From an uncultured bacterium (lineage in GTDB: Bacteria; Cyanobacteriota; Vampirovibrionia; Gastranaerophilales; Gastranaerophilaceae), in NCBI GenBank assembly GCA_947365485.1, contig CANAXK010000130.1, positions 1 through 5,121 on the forward strand: a stretch of DNA of 5,121 nucleotides. Direction: 5' to 3'. Shown here in pieces: positions 1 to 4,770 of this stretch. The translations under genes were made by a program, and so were the position numbers. Each line of letters opens with the position of its first letter. The first letter of the stretch is position 1. A model generated the notes under the pieces. That model was given only the letters and a program-made list of their open reading frames with translations. It did not search any database and was not told the origin of the DNA.

Positions 1-166
1 CTAGCGGAACACCGCTTAATAAAACAGCTGCTGCCGGTACTAACATTGTTATAGCCGACAAAAAAGAAAAAACAGAACACACCTTAAATTTCCAGTGTTC
101 TTTTACTACAACTGAAAGTAAAGCCCCCAGAAGCAGTATCCCGAGTGATAAAAAATAAATTTTCAT
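1..166 (-). CDS. N-terminal part of a multi-spanning membrane protein, possibly a hydrogenase/complex I-type proton-conducting subunit (runs off the window)
   Basis: An open frame of 55 codons starts with ATG at 166-164 and continues past base 1 without a stop. The translation begins MKIYFLSLGILLLGALLSVV. It holds two hydrophobic segments, about residues 4-21 and 34-52, separated by a short basic/polar loop with KEHWKFK, so it is an integral inner-membrane protein whose first two helices are seen. The layout, a short N-terminus then a helix, a basic loop and an A/V/L-rich helix ending LLSGVPL, recalls HyfB/NuoL/Mrp-type antiporter-like subunits of membrane hydrogenases and complex I. That resemblance is weak and rests on pattern only. 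The start is supported by a well-placed promoter (complement 212-240) about 40 nt upstream of a weak GGGA site (complement 178-181). The gene points the same way as the small gene at 290-595 but seems to have its own promoter. The reading frame is fairly secure; the function is a guess. Confidence 0.6.
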   Translation of the reverse strand, partial: MKIYFLSLGILLLGALLSVVVKEHWKFKVCSVFSFLSAITMLVPAAAVLLSGVPL

Positions 167-211
167 ACTACTTACATTCCCAAAACTACATTACTAATTT
201 TTACAAGTTCT

Positions 212-240
212 GTTATATTGCTAACAAGGTGAAAATGCAA
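212..240 (-). promoter_or_regulatory. sigma70-like promoter for the leftmost minus-strand gene
   Basis: On the minus strand a -35 box TTGCAT (240-235) is followed after exactly 17 nt by a -10 box TATAAC (217-212). Seven A residues (251-245, minus strand) sit just upstream of the -35 and could act as an UP-like A-tract. The predicted transcription start near 205 would give a leader of about 40 nt before the ATG at 166. Box matches and spacing are read directly; activity is inferred. Confidence 0.55.
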
Positions 241-262
241 GTGCTTTTTTTGGCAGCAGGGA

Positions 263-286
263 AGCTAAGCAGCTAGGCAGCTAAGC
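263..286. repeat. three tandem copies of an 8-bp unit (AGCTAAGC/AGCTAGGC)
   Basis: The sequence reads AGCTAAGC, AGCTAGGC, AGCTAAGC back to back, with one mismatch in the middle copy. The last copy forms part of a small palindrome, CAGCT-A-AGCTG, at 278-288. It lies just beyond the stop codon of the minus-strand gene at 290-595 and upstream of the promoter at 212-240. No T-tract follows on the minus strand, so it is not a typical terminator. It could be a simple slippage repeat or a binding site; nothing here decides between them. Confidence 0.6.
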
Positions 287-289
287 TGG

Positions 290-595
290 TTATACTATAC
301 CGAAATACAACCTGTTAAGCTCTGCAACGGTCATTGCGCCCGGACGCAACTCCTCAAGCCTTGATTTGTCAACCTCTTTAGCAGCTTCCAGAGGCTGAAT
401 CTGGAGCTCCCTCTTTTGTTGCTCAAATTCTTTGTTCTGAATCTTCTGTACTAATTCTTCTTTTGCCCGCTCAAGTTTCCCCTTGTCAACAGCCTTGTTC
501 CCGCTCGGGGCAATGCCGAGCTTCATAAGTTCCTGCAGTATTCTCAAATACTCAGGATCAGAATATGAACCAATCGGGGAAATGGCGTGTATCAA
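290..595 (-). CDS. small hypothetical protein, 101 residues, charged and helical, TTG start
   Basis: I do not recognise this protein. The frame begins with TTG at 595-593; the first residues are MIHAISPIGSYSDPEYLRIL and the last are ELNRLYFGIV before TAA. A strong Shine-Dalgarno site (GTGAGGAG, 608-601) lies 5 nt before the TTG, which makes this start much better supported than the first internal ATG at residue 24. The product has no signal peptide or membrane segment. Residues about 15-27 look helical. Residues 38-84 are rich in K, E, Q and R and probably form one long helix or coiled coil (KLERAKEELVQKIQNKEFEQ). A short hydrophobic tail follows (TVAELNRLYFGIV). This is most likely a soluble cytoplasmic protein. 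It is divergent from the tpsB gene and in the same direction as the membrane protein to the left, but a promoter between those two argues against an obligate operon. Amino-acid composition and the ribosome binding site support a real gene. Confidence 0.72.
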   Translation of the reverse strand: MIHAISPIGSYSDPEYLRILQELMKLGIAPSGNKAVDKGKLERAKEELVQKIQNKEFEQQKRELQIQPLEAAKEVDKSRLEELRPGAMTVAELNRLYFGIV

Positions 596-600
596 ATTTA

Positions 601-608
601 CTCCTCAC
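601..608 (-). promoter_or_regulatory. ribosome binding site that fixes the TTG start of the 101-residue gene
   Basis: On the minus strand GTGAGGAG is followed by TAAAT and then TTG at 595-593. The purine run fits the 16S anti-Shine-Dalgarno sequence well and the 5-nt spacing is workable. No in-frame ATG lies close enough downstream to use it. Confidence 0.7.
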
Positions 609-739
609 TTATAAAAATTTTGTTAAGGGTCTCTATATCTATAATATATAATTCCACATTATTAAATTTGGATAACGCTAATATATAAATATCTTTACAA
701 AATTTTACAAATGAGTTAAAATAAGAATGTAGTAATAAA

Positions 740-749
740 AACAATTGTT
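740..749. promoter_or_regulatory. 10-bp perfect palindrome AACAATTGTT, possible operator
   Basis: AACAATTGTT equals its own reverse complement and lies 30 nt upstream of the -35 box of the tpsB promoter, in the shared upstream region of two divergent genes. Nearby TGTTACAA occurs twice (757-764 and 825-832), flanking that promoter. In such AT-rich DNA a palindrome of this size can arise by chance, so a regulator site is only a possibility. Apart from these elements and the promoter, the interval 596-864 holds no gene that I can support. Confidence 0.25.
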
Positions 750-779
750 AATATTTTGTTACAAACTAGCAATTTAATT

Positions 780-808
780 TTGTCTCTAGCTTTTATTTAA
801 ATTATAAT
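780..808 (+). promoter_or_regulatory. sigma70-like promoter of the tpsB gene
   Basis: A -35 box TTGTCT (780-785) is separated by 17 nt from a perfect -10 box TATAAT (803-808). The predicted transcription start near 815 leaves a leader of about 50 nt before the ATG at 865. The surrounding DNA is very AT-rich, so other weak -10 boxes exist, but this is the only one with a well-spaced -35 that I noticed. Confidence 0.65.
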
Positions 809-864
809 GTTAGATGTACAACAATGTTACAACCCAATAATGAGTAATTAGGAATTTGGCTACT

Positions 865-2637
865 ATGAAGAAACGAATAAGTTATTTGCTTGCGCTATTT
901 TGCCTTTTATCAATGAACAAGGCTTCAGCTGACCCTGTTATGACTCCATCAACAGTGCTGCCGGCTCAGGTACAGGGATATGATGCAGGTTCTTTTAACA
1001 AAATGGAAATGCAGAATATTAACCACTATCAGATTGACAAGAGTTATATCCAGTCTTTTGACGATGTTACAAAAGACGAGCAGATTTATGACGCGTCAAT
1101 TGAAGAAAACGAAGCAAGAGAAGGTGTTTTGTACAACCCACACTTTATTCTTGAAAAGATAAATTTTGAAGGCAACACAAAGATTTCAACAGAAGAGCTT
1201 GAAAAACTTGGTCTGGAAATCATTGGTGAAGATATTTTCTTTGACGAACTTTTGGAAGTTTGTTCAAAGGTTACAAACTACTACCGTTCAAAGGGTTACT
1301 TGACATCCTATGCAACCGTACCTCCGCAGAGAATCGTGGACGGTGTTGCAACAATCAGAATTCTTGAAAGTAAGGTAGGCTCTCTGGATATCGAAGGCGA
1401 AAAATGGACCAGAGAATGGTATTTGAAACATATTATCATGGGTAAAGCAGGGCTTAGAGAAGGCGATGTGTTCAACGCTAAGAACCTTCAAAGAGCAATG
1501 AAAGAAATAAACAGAGAAGACTACGTACAGGTTCAGACCGAAGTTGAAAGACAGGCTGAAGGTGATGAAAACACAGCAATCACTCTTAATGTAAGAGACA
1601 GATTCCCTGTAAACCTTAACTTCTCATACGATGACTACGGTCGTTCATATACCGGCGCTCAGCGTACATCATTCCTTGTTGGTATGGATAACCTGACCGG
1701 TTTAGGCGACAAGATTTACGGCGGTACAATTCTTTCATCCGGTGCAACAGGCTGGATGGCAGGGTACTCGCTTCCTGTATCATCTTACGGTACAAGATTG
1801 TCATTCGACTTTTCTGATTCTCACGTAAGATTGGGCGGGCCTTACAAACCGTTGAACGTAAAGGGTAATGCACAGAGCTACTTCTTTAAATTAACCCAGC
1901 CTCTTATTCAGACAGCAAAGAGTGATTTGATTTTCTATACAGGCTACGACTATGTAAATGCAAACACATCTGCAAATATCATGGGCAATCCGCTTAGACT
2001 ATCAAATTACAACCTGAATGTATGGCGTTCTGGCTTGTACGGTATGACTGATGACAGCTACGGCCGTTGGCTTGGAAATTTGGGCGTTGACTTTGGTATG
2101 GGTGGTGACGGCCATGGTGCTATCCAGGATACAACATTCTTCAAACTTACTGCCGGTGCAACCCGCGTTCAGAGACTGTTTGCAAGAAGCATGGGTATTG
2201 TAAGAGTTGGTGCTCAGTACTCACCAAACGAATTGTTTGCAGCTGAACAGATGCAGATGGGTGGTCCTTACACATTGAGAGGCTACCAGCCGGCTGAACT
2301 TATTGGTGACTACGGTGTTACCGGTACAGTTGAATACAGATTCCCTGTTCCTTATTTGGACAGAATCCTTCCGAAATTGGATGAACGCTTGAAGCTTGCA
2401 GTGTTCTATGACTGGGGCTGGTTGGGTGAAAACGGTCACATTTATAACTATCCGCAAACATTCTTGCATTCAGCAGGTTTTGGTACTTACGTGAACTTCA
2501 CAGACTGGTTAACAGCACAGATTGGTGTTGGTTTCCCTCTCGGACGTTCATATAACGAAAATACAGCGAGATTCTATTTTAGCGTAAACTCTGATTTAGA
2601 CAGGTTGATTCCGCTAAGAAATCCGGAAAAACTGTAG
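865..2637 (+). CDS. TpsB-family outer-membrane transporter (ShlB/FhaC/HecB type) of two-partner secretion
   Basis: The product is a 590-residue outer-membrane beta-barrel that, in this family, exports a large TpsA partner protein. Residues 1-22 form a signal peptide (KKR, hydrophobic core, cleavage after ASA before DP). After a polar linker, residues 93-170 match a first POTRA domain: HFILEKINFEGN, then RSKGY (141-145), VPPQ (152-155) and DGVATIRILES. A second POTRA-like region covers about 172-246. The barrel follows from about 247 (FPVNLNFSYDDYGRS). It contains the LRGYQ motif at 471-475, the conserved L6-loop R-G-Y signature, and FYDWG at 514-518. Length is normal for TpsB. The ATG at 865 is preferred over a TTG at 856 because AGGAA (850-854) is 10 nt from the ATG but only 1 nt from the TTG. 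The gene has its own promoter and terminator. No TpsA gene is visible. The barrel ends FYFSVNSDL and then carries a further 12 residues ending PEKL, instead of the usual terminal aromatic residue. Confidence 0.93.
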   Translation: MKKRISYLLALFCLLSMNKASADPVMTPSTVLPAQVQGYDAGSFNKMEMQNINHYQIDKSYIQSFDDVTKDEQIYDASIEENEAREGVLYNPHFILEKINFEGNTKISTEELEKLGLEIIGEDIFFDELLEVCSKVTNYYRSKGYLTSYATVPPQRIVDGVATIRILESKVGSLDIEGEKWTREWYLKHIIMGKAGLREGDVFNAKNLQRAMKEINREDYVQVQTEVERQAEGDENTAITLNVRDRFPVNLNFSYDDYGRSYTGAQRTSFLVGMDNLTGLGDKIYGGTILSSGATGWMAGYSLPVSSYGTRLSFDFSDSHVRLGGPYKPLNVKGNAQSYFFKLTQPLIQTAKSDLIFYTGYDYVNANTSANIMGNPLRLSNYNLNVWRSGLYGMTDDSYGRWLGNLGVDFGMGGDGHGAIQDTTFFKLTAGATRVQRLFARSMGIVRVGAQYSPNELFAAEQMQMGGPYTLRGYQPAELIGDYGVTGTVEYRFPVPYLDRILPKLDERLKLAVFYDWGWLGENGHIYNYPQTFLHSAGFGTYVNFTDWLTAQIGVGFPLGRSYNENTARFYFSVNSDLDRLIPLRNPEKL

Positions 2638-2642
2638 TGTAA

Positions 2643-2728
2643 TTAGACTTATTAAAGCACCTTCTTTTCAAGAAGGTGCTTTTTGGTTCTTTTGGAGGAT
2701 ATATTTCTATTCTGTTGCATAAGTCTAA
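2643..2728. repeat. 10-bp perfect inverted repeat bracketing the tpsB terminator and touching the atp promoter
   Basis: TTAGACTTAT at 2643-2652 has its exact reverse complement ATAAGTCTAA at 2719-2728, 66 bp further on. The left arm starts 5 nt after the tpsB stop codon; the right arm overlaps the end of the atp -35 box and its spacer. The tpsB terminator hairpin lies between the arms. The function is unknown and chance is possible. Confidence 0.5.
2654..2684 (+). terminator. rho-independent terminator of tpsB
   Basis: The arms AAAGCACCTTCTT (2654-2666) and AAGAAGGTGCTTT (2670-2682) are perfectly complementary over 13 bp with a 3-nt loop. The descending arm runs into TTTTT (2680-2684). The hairpin begins 17 nt after the tpsB stop codon and separates that gene from the atp operon. 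The A residues at the left foot would give a short T run on the opposite strand, so weak two-way action is conceivable. Confidence 0.92.
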
Positions 2729-2743
2729 ACTTTGTGGTACCAT
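2715..2743 (+). promoter_or_regulatory. promoter of the atp operon, extended -10 type
   Basis: The -35 box TTGCAT (2715-2720) is followed after 17 nt by TACCAT (2738-2743), which is preceded by TGG (2735-2737), giving an extended -10 (TGn). The predicted start near 2750 leaves a leader of only about 20 nt before the atpB ATG at 2770. An 8-bp palindrome, TGGTACCA (2735-2742), coincides with the extended -10. The position between a terminator and the first atp gene supports the call; the -10 and -35 matches themselves are moderate. Confidence 0.55.
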
Positions 2744-2769
2744 AAACAGGAGAGAAGAGAGGTCATTCA

Positions 2770-3468
2770 ATGAGCGAAGGACATTGGATAGTTAATAAGG
2801 TTATTGCCGGACATTCTATGGCTTTTAATATGGACACTTTGTGTACAATGTGGGCAGCAATGGCGTTTTTGCTTGTTGTATCTTTTATCGCAACAAGAAA
2901 TCTGACGATTGTGCCGACAAAGCTTCAAATTGCGTTCGAGGGTATTCTTGGCGCGTTCTGGGGGCTTGTTGACAGCCTTATGCCAAAAGAGGGCAGGAAG
3001 CACATCCCGCTTATTGCATCCCTGTTTCTGTTTATTATTACAGCAAACCTGATGGGTCAGCTTCCTCTTCGCATGATTGAGCTTAAGACCGGAGAGATTG
3101 CTTCTCCGACAAACGACATAAATCTGACAGCTGCGCTTGCAATCATTGTGCTTGTTTATTATGTGGGAGCTGGGTTTGCAAAGAAAAAATTCAAGTTCTT
3201 CTTGCATGATTTCAAGCCAATGTCAATATTTATGGCGCTTCTTGAAATTATGGATATGATTACAAGACCGCTAACGCTGGCTTTACGTTTATTTGGCAAC
3301 ATACTTGCGGGAGAGTGTCTTATGACGGCATTGCTTGGAATCTGCGCTTACGTGCTTCCTCTTCCGGTAATGTTTTTTGAGGTGCTGGTTGCTTGTGTTC
3401 AGGCGCTTGTATTTGCGCTGCTCACAACGGTATACATTTCATCAGCAATAGAAGAAAGTGAACACTAA
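2770..3468 (+). CDS. atpB: F-type ATP synthase subunit a (F0)
   Basis: This 232-residue inner-membrane protein is the stator channel that passes ions to and from the c-ring. Membrane segments are seen at about residues 22-42, 80-100, 118-136 and 150-226 (several helices in the last block). The key helix reads RPLTLALRLFGNILAGE (166-182), which holds the essential Arg173, equivalent to Arg210 of E. coli. Glu182 and Gln211 (VQALVFALL) match the other conserved polar residues. The stretches ATRN (41-44), SLFLFI (84-89) and GEIASPTNDIN (108-118) are of the kind seen in cyanobacterial and plastid subunit a. The length is a little short because the N-terminus before the first helix is brief. The ATG is preceded by GAGGT (2759-2763) with 6-nt spacing. 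It is the first gene of the operon; no atpI-type gene precedes it. In cyanobacterial naming this gene is called atpI. Confidence 0.97.
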   Translation: MSEGHWIVNKVIAGHSMAFNMDTLCTMWAAMAFLLVVSFIATRNLTIVPTKLQIAFEGILGAFWGLVDSLMPKEGRKHIPLIASLFLFIITANLMGQLPLRMIELKTGEIASPTNDINLTAALAIIVLVYYVGAGFAKKKFKFFLHDFKPMSIFMALLEIMDMITRPLTLALRLFGNILAGECLMTALLGICAYVLPLPVMFFEVLVACVQALVFALLTTVYISSAIEESEH

Positions 3469-3495
3469 TTTATATAGATAAGAAGGAGATTAAAA

Positions 3496-3738
3496 ATGGA
3501 AGAAGTTAAAACAATTTCAGACTTGGCACAGCTTGGTGCGGGTGTTGCAATGGGTTTTGGTGCAATCGGTGCCGGAGTTGGTATTGGTATTGCAACAAAA
3601 GGGTTCTTGGAATCAATTGCAAGACAACCTGAAATCTTTGGTAAGGCGCTCGTATTCTTCATGGTGGGTGCTGCTTTATCAGAAGCTTGTGCGATTTACG
3701 CGCTGGTTATTGCTTTGAAACTTGTAGGTATTTGGTAA
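3496..3738 (+). CDS. atpE: F-type ATP synthase subunit c (F0 rotor ring)
   Basis: This 80-residue hairpin protein forms the rotating c-ring. Helix 1 holds the GxGxGxG motif at 25-31 (GAGVGIG), the polar loop has ARQPE at 42-46, and helix 2 holds the ion-carrying carboxylate Glu63 in ALSEACAIYALVIA. Compared with sodium-binding c subunits such as that of Ilyobacter, the helix-1 Gln is replaced by Ile30, and the Ser-Thr after the Glu is replaced by Ala64-Cys65, although Tyr68 is kept. This points to proton coupling. The ribosome binding site AAGGAG (3483-3488, spacing 7) is the strongest in the operon, in line with the need for many c copies per enzyme. It lies 27 nt after atpB and 13 nt before the b' gene. 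In cyanobacterial naming it is atpH. Confidence 0.97.
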   Translation: MEEVKTISDLAQLGAGVAMGFGAIGAGVGIGIATKGFLESIARQPEIFGKALVFFMVGAALSEACAIYALVIALKLVGIW

Positions 3739-3751
3739 GAAGAAGTAAATT

Positions 3752-4222
3752 ATGGAATTTAACGCAACATTTTTAGTATCAATAATTTCGTTTCTTGTTT
3801 TTGTTTATCTGATGAACAAAATTCTCTACGCTCCGATGGAAAAAATTGTGGCTGAGAGACAAAAGTTCATTGATGACAACTTTGACAGTGCTGATGAAAA
3901 CTATCAGAGAGCAGATGAGTTGAGTGCTCAAAGAGACGAGAAATTAGAGGGTGCTAAAAATGATGCGCGTTCTAAATATGTTGATTCTGTAAACGACTTT
4001 AAGAGCCAAAAAACAGAAATTGTCTCAAAAGCTCAAGATGAGACAGATGGCGAATTGGCTCAAGCTTATGAAAACCTTAATAATATTTCTAACGAGACAA
4101 AAGAGGGTTTGAAATCGAGGATGACAGACCTTGCAAACGATATCGTTGAAAAGGTTTTGGGTTACAGAAGCGAGATTCAGGGTTTTGATAACGATGCAGT
4201 GGATAAGATTCTGTATCACTAA
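3752..4222 (+). CDS. atpF2: F-type ATP synthase subunit b' (peripheral stalk)
   Basis: This 156-residue protein has one N-terminal membrane helix (about 5-25, FLVSIISFLVFVYLMNKIL) followed by a long charged coiled coil to about residue 135. The junction MNKILYAPMEKIVAERQKFI (21-40) matches the b/b' family pattern in which a helix end with N, K and a Y-x-P-M turn leads to the ER-rich stalk. The short N-terminus and its place directly after the c gene and before the second b gene identify it as the b' form (atpG in cyanobacteria, not to be confused with the gamma gene). It pairs with the b subunit encoded next to make a heterodimeric stator stalk. The ribosome binding site is weak (AAGAAG without GG, about 3740-3745), in contrast to that of the c gene. 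The C-terminal stretch NDIVEKVLGYRSEI probably contacts delta. Conservation along the stalk is low, as is usual for the family. Confidence 0.9.
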   Translation: MEFNATFLVSIISFLVFVYLMNKILYAPMEKIVAERQKFIDDNFDSADENYQRADELSAQRDEKLEGAKNDARSKYVDSVNDFKSQKTEIVSKAQDETDGELAQAYENLNNISNETKEGLKSRMTDLANDIVEKVLGYRSEIQGFDNDAVDKILYH

Positions 4223-4234
4223 GAAGGGTTAAAA

Positions 4235-4738
4235 ATGGAAAGCTTAGGCGTTATTTTAGATTATATAGGCCGTACAAATTTATTCAACTTTGTAATATTT
4301 CTCTCAGTGTTTGTTCTGATATTCTGGAAAGCTAAACTGGGCGAAAAGCTTGAAGCTGTGAAAAACAGCATTGTCGAGCATATTGAGGAATCTAAAACAA
4401 CAAAGGCTGATTCCGAGTCTCACCTCAAAGAAATCGAAGAAACTCTTGAGCACATTGAAGAAGAAATCGACGGGATTATTCGAAAATCAGAGAAAAACGC
4501 TAAGCTTGTTGGCGGGAAGATTCTTGAGGACGCTCAAAAGGTGGTTGAGAATATCAAAGACAATTCTCACAAGCTTGTAGAAAACAAGACCGCGCTTGTG
4601 AAGAATGATATCTTGAAGAGGGCTTCTCTTGCTTCGATTGAGGTTGCAAAGAATCATATTATAAACGAGCTTAACAACAATCCTGAATTACACCAACGCC
4701 TTATTGATGAAGGGGTTAATGGGTTTGAATTAAACTAA
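4235..4738 (+). CDS. atpF: F-type ATP synthase subunit b (peripheral stalk)
   Basis: This 167-residue protein has a single membrane helix at about 15-32, entered by TNLFNF as in many b subunits, with WKAKLGEKLE at the membrane exit. The rest is a long acidic/basic coiled coil (about 38-145), including KEIEETLEHIEEEID (65-79). It differs in sequence from the preceding b' subunit, so the two are not a recent duplication; together they would form the b/b' stator linking subunit a to delta and the F1 head. The start ATG is preceded by AAGAAGGG (4221-4228), which overlaps the stop codon of the b' gene (gap 12 nt), so translational coupling is likely. The end of the gene (HIINELNNNPELHQRLIDEG) is short and polar. 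Identity rests on the architecture and operon position more than on residue-level matches. Confidence 0.92.
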   Translation: MESLGVILDYIGRTNLFNFVIFLSVFVLIFWKAKLGEKLEAVKNSIVEHIEESKTTKADSESHLKEIEETLEHIEEEIDGIIRKSEKNAKLVGGKILEDAQKVVENIKDNSHKLVENKTALVKNDILKRASLASIEVAKNHIINELNNNPELHQRLIDEGVNGFELN

Positions 4739-4770
4739 CAGGGATTAGTGAGGAGAAAAGGTAACACAAG

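Noticed and set aside
241..290. Terminator for the 101-residue gene in the GC-richer repeat stretch
   Set aside because: On the minus strand the stretch is followed by A residues rather than T, and the only clean palindrome has 5-bp arms, so it does not look like a rho-independent terminator.
610..675. Promoter of the 101-residue gene on the minus strand
   Set aside because: Several TATATT/TATTAT-like boxes occur in the AT-rich stretch but none has a convincing -35 at 16-18 nt, so no single site can be supported.
807..851. Tiny frames in the tpsB leader (14 codons from 807, 8 codons from 814) as a leader peptide
   Set aside because: The first begins inside the -10 box, and the second sits at the predicted transcription start with no ribosome binding site.
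856..864. TTG at 856 as the start of tpsB (593 residues)
   Set aside because: The AGGAA site is only 1 nt away from it but 10 nt from the ATG at 865, and starting at MKKR gives a standard signal peptide.
1288..1873. Minus-strand open frames (1288-1491 and 1616-1873) within tpsB
   Set aside because: Antisense shadows of the tpsB frame; their composition is not protein-like and they have no ribosome binding sites.
2221..2770. Minus-strand open frames (2221-2469 and 2579-2770) over the tpsB end and terminator
   Set aside because: The first is antisense to the barrel; the second crosses the tpsB terminator and atp promoter. Neither has support as a gene.
2767..3207. A 146-codon open frame on the minus strand opposite atpB
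   Set aside because: It lies wholly antisense to a firmly identified gene, its product is Cys/His/Lys-rich without a recognisable fold, and it has no promoter or ribosome binding site of note.
3752..4738. b' and b as a recent tandem duplication
   Set aside because: The two proteins share architecture but little sequence beyond it; they fit the ancient b/b' pair rather than a local duplication.
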